A stretch of 54,987 bases of DNA from an uncultured Clostridia bacterium (GTDB taxonomy: Bacteria > Bacillota > Clostridia > Oscillospirales > Oscillospiraceae). Below, piece by piece: positions 24,907 through 34,199 of this stretch. A program made the position numbers and the translations under genes. The notes under the pieces were generated by a model. It was not told the origin of the DNA and made no database searches. It saw only the letters and a program-made list of their open reading frames with translations. The DNA is taken from positions 1 to 54,987 of the forward strand of contig CAMFBN010000015.1 of NCBI GenBank assembly GCA_945948535.1, read 5' to 3'. The number at the start of each line of letters is the position of its first letter. Positions within the stretch are counted from its first letter, which is position 1.

Positions 24907-24935
24907 AAAAATTTTATTACCGAACAGGCGGTAAT
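24907..24935 (-). terminator. Terminator overlapping the cysteine desulfurase stop codon
   Basis: ATTACCG and CGGTAAT arms form a 7-bp stem with a 6-nt loop, then AAAATTTTT on the minus strand. The last four codons and the stop of the cysteine desulfurase gene form part of the hairpin. Confidence 0.65.
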
Positions 24936-26020
24936 TTAGCTGAGGCCCGGAGAAATGCGTCAATTTGTCCACTTGTGGTGTCAAAACCCAGACTGACCCG
25001 GACGGTCCCCGTTTCCAGCGTCCCGGCGCTCTCATGCGCCAGGGGCGCGCAGTGCAGTCCGGCCCGGACGGCGATGCCCCGACTGGCTAACCGTTCCGCC
25101 GCCTCCTCGCAGTCCTGCCCCGTCAGGAAGGACACCGTCGCCGCCTGATGGGCCCCGGCAAACACCCGGAAGCCCTGCTGGATGAGGCCCCGTATGCAGT
25201 GCTGCAGGCTCTGCTGCTCCTGCCGGAAAATCGCATCCGTGCCCACCCGCTTCAGGTACTTCAGTCCCTGGGTCAGGGCTGCATAGCCCGGCACATTCAG
25301 GGTTCCCGCTTCCAGCCGTTCCGGCAGCTCCTCCGGCATTTCCTGCTGAATGGACTGGGTTCCGGTGCCGCCGTACAGCAGCGGCTCCCCCTTCTGCCCG
25401 CACAGAAGAATTCCCGTGCCCGGCAGCCCCAGCAGTCCCTTATGCCCGGGCATGGCGACAAAATCCGCCCCCAGCGCGGAAAAATCCACCGGAAGCGTTC
25501 CTGCCGACTGGGCAGCGTCCAGAATGAAGGGAACACCCCGCTGACGGCACAGCGCCGCCATCTCCCCCACCGGCAGAATGTAGCCAAATACGTTGGATAC
25601 ATGGGTAAAGACCGCCGCGTCGGCTCCTTTCAGGGCTTTTTCAAATTTCTCCAGCGTATCGTCCCAGTCGAACAGCCGCCGCCCGGCTACCCGGATGTCC
25701 GCTCCCAGCGCGTGGAGCGGGCGGGTCACGGCGTTGTGCTCGAAGCCCGATATAACGACCCTGCCGCCGGGCCTCACGAGACTGCGGATGGCAATATTCA
25801 GCCCGTGGGTGCAGCTGGTGGTGAGCACCACCTGGTCCGGGCGGCAGGAAAACAGCTCCGCCGCCGCTGTCCGGCAGTCGAACACCGTCCGGGCCGCCTC
25901 CATGGCGGCGCCGTACCCGCCCCGGCCCGGATTGGCACAGGTCCGCATGGCTTTTTCCGCCGCCCGGTACACCGCCGGGGGCTTGTGAAACGAGGTGGCC
26001 CCATAGTCAAGATAAATCAT
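24917..26020 (-). CDS. Cysteine desulfurase-like PLP aminotransferase (class V)
   Basis: Proteins of this family release sulfur or selenium from Cys or selenocysteine for cofactor assembly. The 367-residue protein has the fold-type I features HGLN, DAAQSAGTLPVD (PLP Asp), the PLP lysine in MPGHKGLLG (near 195), and the mobile-loop Cys in GLHCAPLAHE (near 325). The substrate is not fixed by sequence alone. Its start overlaps the upstream DUF3343 gene by 4 nt (ATGA), and DUF3343 proteins are proposed sulfur/selenium carriers, so a joint role is likely. Confidence 0.88.
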   Translation of the reverse strand: MIYLDYGATSFHKPPAVYRAAEKAMRTCANPGRGGYGAAMEAARTVFDCRTAAAELFSCRPDQVVLTTSCTHGLNIAIRSLVRPGGRVVISGFEHNAVTRPLHALGADIRVAGRRLFDWDDTLEKFEKALKGADAAVFTHVSNVFGYILPVGEMAALCRQRGVPFILDAAQSAGTLPVDFSALGADFVAMPGHKGLLGLPGTGILLCGQKGEPLLYGGTGTQSIQQEMPEELPERLEAGTLNVPGYAALTQGLKYLKRVGTDAIFRQEQQSLQHCIRGLIQQGFRVFAGAHQAATVSFLTGQDCEEAAERLASRGIAVRAGLHCAPLAHESAGTLETGTVRVSLGFDTTSGQIDAFLRASAKLPPVR

Positions 26021-26271
26021 GTGGGAACCTCCTCCAACTGCCCGTCTTTGCTTTGCAGATAGACCCGTCGAATGGGTATCTGCCGCTGGGCCAGCAGGGC
26101 CGTGGCCGGCTCAATTTCCGCCGCCCGAATCTTCAGGGCATAGCCACAGCCCTGTTCCTCCATCCATCGGGGCGTCCGCTGCAATGCGCACCGGAACCCG
26201 CTTCCCTTCAGCAGCCGCTCCCCCTGCTGGGCATAGGTCACCGATCGAAAGGTAATAAAATAGAATCTCAT
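26017..26271 (-). CDS. DUF3343 small protein (putative Se/S carrier)
   Basis: The 84-residue product from ATG 26271 (MRFYFITFRSVTYAQQGERL) matches the DUF3343 pattern: a beta-strand start, a TYAQQGERLLK helix, and a CG pair in EEQGCGYALKI. This family is often annotated as a putative selenium or sulfur carrier. I chose this ATG because GGGGAGG lies 8 nt upstream; a longer frame from 26340 adds 23 poorly conserved residues. It is coupled by a 4-nt overlap to the cysteine desulfurase. No selD or selA is visible in the window. Confidence 0.75.
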   Translation of the reverse strand: MRFYFITFRSVTYAQQGERLLKGSGFRCALQRTPRWMEEQGCGYALKIRAAEIEPATALLAQRQIPIRRVYLQSKDGQLEEVPT

Positions 26272-26437
26272 GCCCACAACCTCCCCGGCCCAATCTATGC
26301 CGGTTTGGCACGAACCGTGCAGCCGCAGGGCAGCAGCCAATGCGTTAGGAATCCAGGTGGTAGTCGCTACGCCATGGGGTCTGCCCGGTATCGTGATTGC
26401 AATAGGGCTCTGCTTTTTTCAGGCGCTGCGAACAATA

Positions 26438-26467
26438 TCGGGCGTGCTGCACATCCTGCAGCACGCC
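26438..26467. terminator. Strong hairpin downstream of the acyltransferase gene
   Basis: GGGCGTGCTGCA and TGCAGCACGCCC are perfect 12-bp arms with a 5-nt loop, 40 nt after the acyltransferase stop codon. The minus-strand flank GATATTGTTCG has only a poor T-run. It may be a terminator or a dispersed palindrome. The rest of the 26272-26506 spacer shows no gene. Confidence 0.5.
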
Positions 26468-26506
26468 CGTCCCTATACGAATCTCTTTCAGACTGTGCGC
26501 TTTACG

Positions 26507-27592
26507 CTAATGGTACAACTGCTTTAGCCATGCGTATTTTGGGTGATCTGATAATCTGATAATCGCCAGCGCAATTGCCACAGACAGCAGAAGTGTCAGC
26601 GCAAATGATGCAAACGCAGCCGGATGCGGTATCCCTGCCGCGTAAAACAGTGCCCCTACGGTCTTGTTTACGAACGTATGCAGGAAGTATACGAGGATGC
26701 TGACAGTTCTCAGCTGACGGTAGATCGGATGATCCGGCAATTCCACCTGCAGGACAAAGGCGCAGAGGAAGAATGTTGCCGGCACCAGAAACAAGAACAT
26801 GGAATACTCCCGGATGCAGTGCATGGATTCCAGTGTCGTTAATTCCAAATACATCAAAATCATGCACACAACGAAGCCCGCAAAAGCTGCCGCTTTTCGA
26901 ATCCTGACACCAAAGAACGCAAAGCACATTCCCATGGAAACAAACAGAAATCCTTCAAATACACCGTTTCTGGTTGAGATAATGACCTTTTTCAGCTGTC
27001 TCAGCAAAAACCAGATAAGAGGCGCCCGCTCCTTCAGCGGCGCAATCAATCCAAACCAGGACTGACCGAACAGTCCGCAGACATACAGGCAGGCCGCCAT
27101 CACAAGAATTTTCCAGATTCTCGCTTTCCTGTACAGCAGGCAGGATACAATTGCTACCGCGACAATCAGTGCGTTCAGATACCATAGCTGAACATAGCTG
27201 CCGACAAACAGAACATTTCGCAGATAGTGCAGCGTAACGCTTACAACACCGGTTTCTTCCATCCGGACATAGTGCAGCGACAGCGGGAGATAAACGGCAG
27301 TCCAAATCAGATACAGCCGAAGCGTCCGAAGAAGATACTTCTTGATCGGTTTCAGGTCAAATTCCGCTTGTGATGTTTTGCGAAACAGGAAGAATCCCGC
27401 CATTACAAAGAAGAAGGGAACCGCGATCCGTCCCAGATAATTCTGGAGAAAATAGTTAATTGCATCTGCCCTTTGTGTGCCGCCCAGCGGCGGCACGTGG
27501 ATAATGACCACAAGTATGGAGCAGAGGAACTTGGTCAAGTCTACCGCGTTATAGTTTTGTCTGTCTGTACAGATGATCCCTGAATCGTGCAT
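26507..27592 (-). CDS. Acyltransferase family 3 membrane protein
   Basis: This 361-residue polytopic protein begins with a short Cys-containing segment, then helices starting at AVDLTKFLCSILVVIIHVPP with the conserved His near residue 38, the FFFVMAGFFLFRK segment, and about nine more hydrophobic helices. That matches the OafA/WecH acyltransferase-3 family, which transfers acetyl or similar groups to cell-surface sugars or lipids. The acceptor is unknown. It is 15 nt after ispF, in the same direction, but codon use is visibly more AT-rich than its neighbours, so it may be a later acquisition. Confidence 0.85.
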   Translation of the reverse strand: MHDSGIICTDRQNYNAVDLTKFLCSILVVIIHVPPLGGTQRADAINYFLQNYLGRIAVPFFFVMAGFFLFRKTSQAEFDLKPIKKYLLRTLRLYLIWTAVYLPLSLHYVRMEETGVVSVTLHYLRNVLFVGSYVQLWYLNALIVAVAIVSCLLYRKARIWKILVMAACLYVCGLFGQSWFGLIAPLKERAPLIWFLLRQLKKVIISTRNGVFEGFLFVSMGMCFAFFGVRIRKAAAFAGFVVCMILMYLELTTLESMHCIREYSMFLFLVPATFFLCAFVLQVELPDHPIYRQLRTVSILVYFLHTFVNKTVGALFYAAGIPHPAAFASFALTLLLSVAIALAIIRLSDHPKYAWLKQLYH

Positions 27593-27607
27593 TCAAGTTT
27601 ATTCCTT

Positions 27608-28093
27608 TCATAGGTGGTTTCTCTGCTCTTCCAGCAGGCACACCGCATGGCAGGCCATACCCTCGCCGGTTCCCGTGAAGCCCAGCTTTTCCTCGGTGGT
27701 GGCCTTCACGTTCACCCGGTCGGGGGTGACATTCACGGCGGCGGCAATGTTTTCCTGCATCTGGGGAATGTAGTCCTTTAATTTCGGCCTCTGGGCAATC
27801 ATGGTCACGTCGATGTTGCCCACCCGGAAGCCTTTTTTCGAGATTTTCCTGTAGACTTCCCGCAGGAGCATCAGAGAATCCGCGCCCTTGTATTTGGGGT
27901 CGGTGTCAGGGAAGTGCCGCCCGATGTCTCCCAGTCCCGCCGCCCCCAGCAGGGCGTCGGATACCGCGTGGAGCAGCACGTCCGCGTCGGAATGGCCCAG
28001 CAGGCCCTTTTCATAGTCGATCTTCACGCCGCCTAAGATCAGGTCCCGGCCTTCCACCAGTTTGTGTACGTCATATCCGTGTCCGATTCTCAT
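27608..28093 (-). CDS. ispF: 2-C-methyl-D-erythritol 2,4-cyclodiphosphate synthase
   Basis: IspF makes MEcPP in the MEP isoprenoid pathway. The 161-residue protein has the zinc-ligand start [10 protein letters not shown] (Asp8, His10), the [19 protein letters not shown] block with His42, and the conserved C-terminal [10 protein letters not shown]. Length is typical. It overlaps ispD by 4 nt (ATGA). The two genes are adjacent rather than fused. Confidence 0.97.
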   Translation of the reverse strand: MRIGHGYDVHKLVEGRDLILGGVKIDYEKGLLGHSDADVLLHAVSDALLGAAGLGDIGRHFPDTDPKYKGADSLMLLREVYRKISKKGFRVGNIDVTMIAQRPKLKDYIPQMQENIAAAVNVTPDRVNVKATTEEKLGFTGTGEGMACHAVCLLEEQRNHL

Positions 28094-28812
28094 TGGGTTT
28101 CCTCCAAAAGCAGCTCCGCAATCTTCAAATCCATAGGGGTGGTGACCTTGAGATTCCGCTCGTCGCCCTCCACGATTTTGATTTTCATGCCCGTGCGCTC
28201 CACGGCGGAGCAGTCGTCGGTGACCGCCGCGCCCTCTTCTTCCGCCTTTTTCAGCGCGCCGCGGAGAAGGTCAAAATCAAACACCTGAGGGGTCTGCACC
28301 GCCATCAAAGACGAACGATCTGGAGTCTCCTTCACCAATCTCCCCTCCACCACCTTGATGGTGTCCTTCACGGGGATGGCAGGCGCCGCCGCGCCGTAGG
28401 CATTGGCAGCCCGCACCACCCGGTCAATGACCTGCCAGGAAATCAGAGGTCTGGCCCCATCGTGGACGGCTGCCAGCTTGGTTCCCTTGGGCAGGGCGTT
28501 CAGCCCCAGATGGACGGACTCCTGACGGCTTTTCCCTCCGGCAACCACAGCCGCGACCTTTTTCATATCCCGGCACAGGTCGGAAATGGGCCGAATCAGG
28601 TCTTCCCGGGTGACGATGACGATGGAAGCGATGGCATCGCAGTTCTGGAAGGCCCGGACCGTGCGGACAATCATAGGCTCCCCGCCCAGATTCGCCATGA
28701 CCTTGTCGATGCCCCCCATGCGGGTGGCGCTGCCCGCTGCCACGATCACCGCGCCGCAGGGCTGAAGCTTCAGCAGCTTCCGGGCCGGGCGGGTCAGGTT
28801 TGTGATATCCAT
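28090..28812 (-). CDS. ispD: 2-C-methyl-D-erythritol 4-phosphate cytidylyltransferase
   Basis: IspD joins CTP and MEP in the MEP pathway, the step two before IspF. The 240-residue protein has the nucleotide-binding GSATRMGG motif near residues 27-34, the VHDGARPL motif near 126-133, and [10 protein letters not shown]. It carries about 15 extra N-terminal residues compared with many homologues. It starts 2 nt after the murD stop and overlaps ispF by 4 nt. Confidence 0.96.
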   Translation of the reverse strand: MDITNLTRPARKLLKLQPCGAVIVAAGSATRMGGIDKVMANLGGEPMIVRTVRAFQNCDAIASIVIVTREDLIRPISDLCRDMKKVAAVVAGGKSRQESVHLGLNALPKGTKLAAVHDGARPLISWQVIDRVVRAANAYGAAAPAIPVKDTIKVVEGRLVKETPDRSSLMAVQTPQVFDFDLLRGALKKAEEEGAAVTDDCSAVERTGMKIKIVEGDERNLKVTTPMDLKIAELLLEETQ

Positions 28813-28814
28813 GG

Positions 28815-30176
28815 TTACAGCTCCTTCACCAGTTTCTTGTAAAATTCGCCCCGGACCATGAAATTCTTGAACTGGTCGAAGGCCGCGCTGGCGGGGCTCA
28901 TGAGTACCACGTCCCCATCTTTGGCGGCGGCGGCAGCGGCACGGACGGCAGGCTCAAAGCTGCCGCAGTCCACGATTTCCAGCTTTTTTTCATCATATTC
29001 CGGGCAGGAGATCACCGCCTGACGAATCTTCTCTCCCGTTGCGCCGCCCAGAAACAGCTTTTTCACATGGGCGCAGATTTCCGGGCCGAGAACGTCGTAG
29101 GGGATGTGCTTGTCGTAGCCGCCGGCAATCAGAATCACCTTTGACCGGAAGCTGCGCAGGCCGGCGATGGTGCGGCTGGGGCTGGAAGCGATGGAATCGT
29201 TGTAGAATTTTACGCCGTCCTTCACCCGCACCAGCTCAATGCGGTGCTCCACGCCGCCGAAGGTCTTCGCCACATGGCGGATGGTGTCGTCGTCCACCAG
29301 CCCTTCTACCATGGCGATGGCAGCCATGTAATTCTCTACATTATGGACACCGGGAATGAGAATGTCCCCGACAGGGAGCACCTTTTCGCCGTGGCGGCAA
29401 ATCACGCCGTCCTTCACACACACGTCGGCCTCTTTCTGCCGGGAGAAGAAGCGGGTGGTTCCGTTGCCCCGGAAGCCGGAAGTAATGGCGTTGTCGGCGT
29501 TCAGAATCAGCAGGCCACTTTCATCCTGATAGCGGAAAATGTTGGTTTTTGCCTCAATATACTCCGCCATATCCTTGTGGATGTCCAGATGGTTGGGGGC
29601 AAGGTTCGTAATCACCGCCCGGGCCGGGCTGCGCTTCATGTCCATCAGCTGGAAGGAGCTGAGCTCCACCACGGCGAAGTCCTCTGCTTTCATCTGACGC
29701 ACCAGCGGCAGCAGGGGTGTGCCGATGTTGCCCCCCAGCCAGACGGTTTTCCCGGCAGCTTTCAGCATTTCGGACACCAGCGTGGTGGTTGTGGTCTTTC
29801 CGTCAGAGCCGGTAACCGCCAGCAGCGTGCAGGGGCAAACCTCGAAGAAAACCTCCATTTCGCTAGTGACTGCGGCGCCCCGTGCGCGCAGAGCTTCAAT
29901 GGCAGGATTGGCCGGGTGCATACCGGGGGTGCGGAATACAATATCCGCTTCCACGCCGTCCAGATATGTTTCCCCCACATGGAGCTTGCAGCCCGCTTTT
30001 TCCAGCGCCAAAACCTCCGCATCCAGCTTTTCCCGGGGAGTTTTGTCGCACCCAATTACGTCACAGCCGAATTCCAGCAGGAGTCTGACGAGGGGGCGGT
30101 TGCTGACGCCAAGCCCCAGCACCGCGATTTTTTTATCCTTCAGAGAAGAAAAGTATTCTTCAAACTTGTTGTTCAT
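28815..30176 (-). CDS. murD: UDP-N-acetylmuramoyl-L-alanine--D-glutamate ligase MurD
   Basis: MurD adds D-Glu to the peptidoglycan precursor. The 453-residue product from ATG 30176 (MNNKFEEYFSSLKDKKIAVLG) has the N-terminal GLGVSN nucleotide-like fold, ATP loop VTGSDGKTTTT (near 119-129), the NLAPNHLDIHKD motif, and NDSIASSPSRT. A longer frame from 30248 would start upstream of the predicted transcription start and run into the rnpB promoter, so it was rejected. The gene heads murD-ispD-ispF-acyltransferase. Confidence 0.96.
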   Translation of the reverse strand: MNNKFEEYFSSLKDKKIAVLGLGVSNRPLVRLLLEFGCDVIGCDKTPREKLDAEVLALEKAGCKLHVGETYLDGVEADIVFRTPGMHPANPAIEALRARGAAVTSEMEVFFEVCPCTLLAVTGSDGKTTTTTLVSEMLKAAGKTVWLGGNIGTPLLPLVRQMKAEDFAVVELSSFQLMDMKRSPARAVITNLAPNHLDIHKDMAEYIEAKTNIFRYQDESGLLILNADNAITSGFRGNGTTRFFSRQKEADVCVKDGVICRHGEKVLPVGDILIPGVHNVENYMAAIAMVEGLVDDDTIRHVAKTFGGVEHRIELVRVKDGVKFYNDSIASSPSRTIAGLRSFRSKVILIAGGYDKHIPYDVLGPEICAHVKKLFLGGATGEKIRQAVISCPEYDEKKLEIVDCGSFEPAVRAAAAAAKDGDVVLMSPASAAFDQFKNFMVRGEFYKKLVKEL

Positions 30177-30207
30177 ATCAAATCCCCATTTCTTTGGTTT
30201 TACGGAT

Positions 30208-30236
30208 AGTATAGCCCTTCTCAAAAGAATTTGCAA
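30208..30236 (-). promoter_or_regulatory. Promoter of murD
   Basis: On the minus strand TTGCAA (30236-30231) and TATACT (30213-30208) are separated by 17 nt, giving a start near 30201 and a 25-nt leader before the murD ATG. This supports the short murD start. Its -35 box is only 5 bp from the -35 of the divergent rnpB promoter. Confidence 0.75.
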
Positions 30237-30241
30237 GATGT

Positions 30242-30270
30242 TTGACATTTCCGAACTTCTGCGTTACAAT
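30242..30270 (+). promoter_or_regulatory. Promoter of rnpB
   Basis: TTGACA (30242-30247) and TACAAT (30265-30270) are separated by 17 nt, predicting a start at about 30277, which agrees with the 5' end of the RNA helix P1. Confidence 0.85.
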
Positions 30271-30276
30271 ATTTCC

Positions 30277-30617
30277 GCGACCAGGTCGGACAGCCGCGGA
30301 CGTAAGCTGAAAAGCTGCGGATGAGGAAAGTCCGGGCTCCACAGGGCAGGGATAACGGGTAACGCCCGCCGAGGGTAACCTCAGGACAAGTGCAACAGAG
30401 AGATGTAGCCGGTTTTCCGGTCATAGTGAAAAAGTGCGGTAAGAGCGCACTCGCCGCATGGAGACATGCTGGTGCTGTAAACTCTATCCCGGAGCAACGC
30501 CGTGGAGGAACAATGGGTCTGCCCGACCGTTCCGAGGAGGCGGCTTGACCCCGCAGGCAACCGCGGGGCTAGATAGATGGCTGTCAAGACAGAACCCGGC
30601 TTATAGACCTGTGTCGT
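30277..30617 (+). ncRNA. rnpB: RNase P RNA component (type A)
   Basis: RNase P RNA is the catalytic RNA that matures tRNA 5' ends. The region has the conserved GAGGAAAGTCCGGGCTCC core near 30323-30340, ACAGGGCAGGG and the late AGACAGAACCCGGCTTATAG segment near 30588-30607. Its ends pair (CGACC..AGGTC near 30278-30288 with GACCTGTGTCG near 30606-30616), forming helix P1. The size, about 340 nt, fits an ancestral A-type. It is transcribed rightwards, convergent with tuf, and followed by an intrinsic terminator. Confidence 0.95.
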
Positions 30618-30619
30618 GC

Positions 30620-30654
30620 AAAAGCGCCGTCCGGAAATGGACGGCGCTTTTGCT
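30620..30654 (+). terminator. Terminator of rnpB
   Basis: AAAGCGCCGTCC and GGACGGCGCTTT form a 12-bp perfect stem with a 6-nt loop, followed by TGC. The T-run is within the stem's 3' arm (CTTTTGC). Confidence 0.8.
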
Positions 30655-30662
30655 ATTGAATG

Positions 30663-30697
30663 GAAAGCTCCCCGATCCGAAGACCGGGGAGCCATTT
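30663..30697 (-). terminator. Terminator of tuf
   Basis: GCTCCCCG and CGGGGAGC form an 8-bp stem about 23 nt after the tuf stop, followed by TTTCCATT on the minus strand. The plus strand reads CATTTTGC after it, so it may act in both directions between convergent rnpB and tuf. Confidence 0.7.
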
Positions 30698-30719
30698 TGC
30701 GTATTAATCGCTGAGAGAA

Positions 30720-31922
30720 TTACTCGTCGATCTCGGTGACAACGCCGGAACCAACGGTACGGCCGCCTTCACGGATAGCGAAACGCAGGCCCTTCTCGAT
30801 AGCGATGGGGGTGATCAGCTCAACGCTCATAACAACGTTGTCGCCGGGCATGCACATCTCAGTGCCTTCGGGCAGGGTGATGATGCCGGTAACGTCGGTG
30901 GTACGGAAGTAGAACTGAGGACGATAGTTGTTGAAGAAGGGAGTATGACGGCCGCCCTCTTCCTTGGACAGGACGTAAACCTGGCCCTTGAACTTGGTGT
31001 GAGGATGGATGGAACCGGGCTTGCACAGAACCTGGCCACGCTCGATGTTCTTCTTGTCGATACCACGCAGCAGAGCGCCGATGTTGTCGCCGGCTTCAGC
31101 GTAGTCCAGCAGCTTGTGGAACATCTCGATGTCGGTCACGACGGTGGACAGCTTGTCCTCACGCAGGCCAACGATCTCGACGGGCTCGTTCTTCTTGACA
31201 ACGCCACGCTCCACACGGCCGGTAGCAACGGTACCACGGCCGGAGATGGTGAAGACGTCCTCAACGGGCATCAGGAAGGGCTGGTCAGCCTTACGGTCGG
31301 GAGTGGGGATATAGTCGTCAACAGCGTCCATCAGCTCCTTGATGCAGGCATACTCGGGAGCATCGGGATCCTTGGACTCGGAAACCAGAGCGTTCAGAGC
31401 GGAACCCTTGATGATGGGGGTGTCGTCGCCGGGGAACTCGTACTCGGACAGGGTCTCGCGAACCTCCATCTCGACCAGCTCCAGCAGCTCCTCGTCGTCA
31501 ACCTGATCGCACTTGTTCAGGAACACAACGATATAGGGCACGCCGACCTGACGGGCCAGCAGCAGGTGCTCACGAGTCTGAGCCATGGGGCCGTCGGTAG
31601 CAGCGATGACCAGGATAGCGCCGTCCATCTGAGCAGCACCGGTGATCATGTTCTTGATATAGTCGGCGTGGCCCGGGCAGTCAACGTGAGCGTAGTGACG
31701 CTTGTCGGTCTCGTACTCAACGTGAGCGGTGTTGATCGTGATACCACGAGCCTTCTCTTCGGGAGCCTTATCGATGGAAGCGTAGTCCTCGAACTGGGCC
31801 TGGCCCTTCATAGCCAGATACTTGGTGATAGCGGCGGTCAGAGTGGTCTTGCCGTGGTCAACGTGGCCGATGGTGCCGATGTTAACGTGGGGCTTATTTC
31901 TCTCAAACTTCTGCTTTGCCAT
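30720..31922 (-). CDS. tuf: Elongation factor Tu
   Basis: EF-Tu delivers aminoacyl-tRNA to the ribosome. The 400-residue protein has [10 protein letters not shown] (residues 19-28), effector segment [29 protein letters not shown] and SALNALV, then the two beta-barrel domains with [13 protein letters not shown]. Length is normal. The start [19 protein letters not shown] has a strong AGGAGGAATATT site. It is separated from fusA by 183 nt with its own promoter, so EF-Tu can be made independently of the str operon. Confidence 0.98.
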   Translation of the reverse strand: MAKQKFERNKPHVNIGTIGHVDHGKTTLTAAITKYLAMKGQAQFEDYASIDKAPEEKARGITINTAHVEYETDKRHYAHVDCPGHADYIKNMITGAAQMDGAILVIAATDGPMAQTREHLLLARQVGVPYIVVFLNKCDQVDDEELLELVEMEVRETLSEYEFPGDDTPIIKGSALNALVSESKDPDAPEYACIKELMDAVDDYIPTPDRKADQPFLMPVEDVFTISGRGTVATGRVERGVVKKNEPVEIVGLREDKLSTVVTDIEMFHKLLDYAEAGDNIGALLRGIDKKNIERGQVLCKPGSIHPHTKFKGQVYVLSKEEGGRHTPFFNNYRPQFYFRTTDVTGIITLPEGTEMCMPGDNVVMSVELITPIAIEKGLRFAIREGGRTVGSGVVTEIDE

Positions 31923-31976
31923 TTGAAATATTCCTCCTAGTTAATGATTATAGAAATAAATAAACAACTTAGGTTC

Positions 31977-31990
31977 GTGCGTCACCGCAC
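31977..31990 (-). other. Hairpin in the tuf leader
   Basis: GTGCG and CGCAC arms with a 4-nt loop lie about 10 nt downstream of the predicted transcription start. A role in mRNA stability is possible; it has no clear regulatory match. Confidence 0.4.
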
Positions 31991-31999
31991 ATCGTGTAC

Positions 32000-32028
32000 A
32001 TCATACTACACAAATGCGGGAAACACAA
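32000..32028 (-). promoter_or_regulatory. Promoter of tuf
   Basis: On the minus strand TTGTGT (32028-32023) and TATGAT (32005-32000) are separated by 17 nt, in the fusA-tuf spacer. Between it and the fusA stop are two hairpins (GGGAAGC/GCTTCCC near 32070-32087 and GGAAAAT/ATTTTCC near 32050-32071) that could attenuate readthrough from fusA. Confidence 0.65.
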
Positions 32029-32105
32029 GAGAAATTTTGAAATTTCACGGAAAATATCTGCATTTTCCATGGGAAGCGAGGCTTCCCACAGGAAATGAAG
32101 CGCTA

Positions 32106-34184
32106 TTACTCTCTGCCCCGGGCCTTGATGATCTCGTCGGTCTTGGACTTGGGCAGCTCTGCGTTGTGGCTGGGCTCCATGGTGTAGTTGCCGCGGCCCT
32201 GAGTCTTACTGCGCAGGTCGGTAGCGTAGCCGAACATCTCCGCCAGAGGCACGTTGGCGTCTACCTGGACAGCACCGGTACGGGTGATCTGGCCCAGGAT
32301 GTTACCACGGCGGGCGGTGATGTCGCCGATGACGGTGCCCATGTATTCATCGGGCACGGTGACGGAGACCTTCATGATGGGCTCCAGAATGACGGGGTTC
32401 GCCTTCCGGCAGGCCTCCTTGAAGGCCATGGAACCGGCGATCTTAAATGCCATTTCGGAGGAGTCCACCTCGTGGTAGGAGCCGTCGAACAGGGTGACCT
32501 TCACGTCCACAACGGGGTAGCCGGCCAGAACACCGGCCTCCATTGCGCCCTGAATACCGGCGTCAACCGCGGGGATATACTCCTTGGGGATGGCGCCGCC
32601 CACGACGGCGTTGATGAACTCGTAACCCTTGCCGGGCTCGTTGGGCTCCACACGGATCTTGACGTGACCGTACTGGCCCTTACCACCGGACTGACGGGCG
32701 TACTTGGTTTCCTGCTCAACGCTCTTGCGGATGGTCTCCTTGTAGGAAACCTGGGGAGCGCCCACGTTGGCCTCGACCTTGAACTCACGGAGCAGACGGT
32801 CAACAATGATCTCCAGGTGCAGCTCGCCCATGCCGGCGATGATGGTCTGACCGGTTTCCTTGTTGGTGTAGGTCCGGAAGGTGGGGTCTTCTTCCGCCAG
32901 CTTGCTCAGGGCAATGCCCATCTTTTCCTGACCGGCCTTGGTCTTGGGCTCGATGGCGACCTCGATAACAGGCTCGGGGAACACCATGGACTCCAGAATG
33001 ATGGGATGGTTCTCATCGCAGAAGGTATCGCCGGTGGTGGTGTTCTTCACACCCACGACGGCGGCGATATCGCCGGCGTAGACCATGTCGATATCTTCCC
33101 GGTGGTTGGCGTGCATCTGCAGGATACGGCCCATACGCTCCTTGGTGCCCTTGGTGCAGTTCAGCACGGAAGAGCCCTTCTCCAGCGTGCCGGAGTACAC
33201 GCGGAAATAGCACAGCTTGCCCACGTAGGGGTCGGTAGCGATCTTGAAGGCCAGAGCGGAGAAGGGAGCCTCGTCGGAAGCGGGACGGAAGTCCTCTTCC
33301 TCGGTCTCGGGGTTGATGCCCTTGATGCCCTTCTTGTCCAGGGGGCTGGGCATATAGTCAACCACTGCGTCCAGCAGCTCCTGAACGCCCTTGTTCTTGT
33401 AAGAGGTACCGCAGACCACGGGCACCATCTCGTTGGCAATGGTAGCGCGGCGGATGCAGGCCTTGATCATGTCGATGGGAACCTCTTCGCCTTCCAGATA
33501 CATCATGGCGATGTCGTCATCCAGGCAGGAGACGGCGTCCATCAGCTTCTCGTGGTACTCGTTGCAGATGTCCACCATGTCCTCGGGGATCTCCTCGATG
33601 CGGACGTCCTTACCCAGTTCATCATAGAAGACGTTGGCCTTCATGGTGATCAGGTCCACGTTGCCCTTGAAGAAGGACTCGGAACCGATGGGCAGCTGAA
33701 TGGGCACCGCGTTGCACTTCAGGCGCTCATCAATCATCTGAAGCACCCGGTAGAAGTCGGCGCCCATGATGTCCATCTTGTTGACGTAGATCATGCGGGG
33801 CACCTTGTACTCATCGGCCTGACGCCAGACGGTCTCGGTCTGGGGCTCCACGCCGCCCTTGGCGCACAGAACAGTGACAGCACCGTCCAGAACACGCAGG
33901 GAGCGCTCCACCTCAACGGTGAAGTCCACGTGGCCCGGGGTGTCGATGATGTTCAGGCGGCAGCCCTTCCAGAAGCAGGTGGTAGCAGCGGAGGTGATGG
34001 TAATACCACGCTCCTGCTCCTGTGCCATCCAGTCCATGGTGGCGGAGCCGTCATGGGTCTCACCGATCTTGTAGTTCTTACCGGTGTAGAACAGAATACG
34101 CTCGGTGGTAGTGGTTTTGCCGGCATCGATGTGAGCCATGATGCCGAAGTTTCTGGTATTCTCCAGAGAATACTGTCTAGGCAT
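32106..34184 (-). CDS. fusA: Elongation factor G
   Basis: EF-G drives translocation and, with RRF, ribosome recycling. The 692-residue GTPase has [15 protein letters not shown] (residues 17-31), the switch I region [26 protein letters not shown] and the domain IV segment with [11 protein letters not shown]. Length fits canonical FusA. The start [20 protein letters not shown] has an AAAGGAGAGACTCA site 15 nt after rpsG. It is the third gene of the str cluster. Confidence 0.98.
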   Translation of the reverse strand: MPRQYSLENTRNFGIMAHIDAGKTTTTERILFYTGKNYKIGETHDGSATMDWMAQEQERGITITSAATTCFWKGCRLNIIDTPGHVDFTVEVERSLRVLDGAVTVLCAKGGVEPQTETVWRQADEYKVPRMIYVNKMDIMGADFYRVLQMIDERLKCNAVPIQLPIGSESFFKGNVDLITMKANVFYDELGKDVRIEEIPEDMVDICNEYHEKLMDAVSCLDDDIAMMYLEGEEVPIDMIKACIRRATIANEMVPVVCGTSYKNKGVQELLDAVVDYMPSPLDKKGIKGINPETEEEDFRPASDEAPFSALAFKIATDPYVGKLCYFRVYSGTLEKGSSVLNCTKGTKERMGRILQMHANHREDIDMVYAGDIAAVVGVKNTTTGDTFCDENHPIILESMVFPEPVIEVAIEPKTKAGQEKMGIALSKLAEEDPTFRTYTNKETGQTIIAGMGELHLEIIVDRLLREFKVEANVGAPQVSYKETIRKSVEQETKYARQSGGKGQYGHVKIRVEPNEPGKGYEFINAVVGGAIPKEYIPAVDAGIQGAMEAGVLAGYPVVDVKVTLFDGSYHEVDSSEMAFKIAGSMAFKEACRKANPVILEPIMKVSVTVPDEYMGTVIGDITARRGNILGQITRTGAVQVDANVPLAEMFGYATDLRSKTQGRGNYTMEPSHNAELPKSKTDEIIKARGRE

Positions 34185-34199
34185 TGAGTCTCTCCTTTA

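Noticed and set aside
30176..30248. Longer murD start 24 codons upstream
   Set aside because: It would begin upstream of the predicted murD transcription start and lies over the rnpB promoter; the family start is MNNK at 30176.
31944..34187. 747-residue plus-strand reading frame opposite fusA
   Set aside because: It mirrors fusA codon by codon and is rich in His, Leu, Gly and Val with no domain. Long antisense frames are common opposite GC-rich, highly biased genes.
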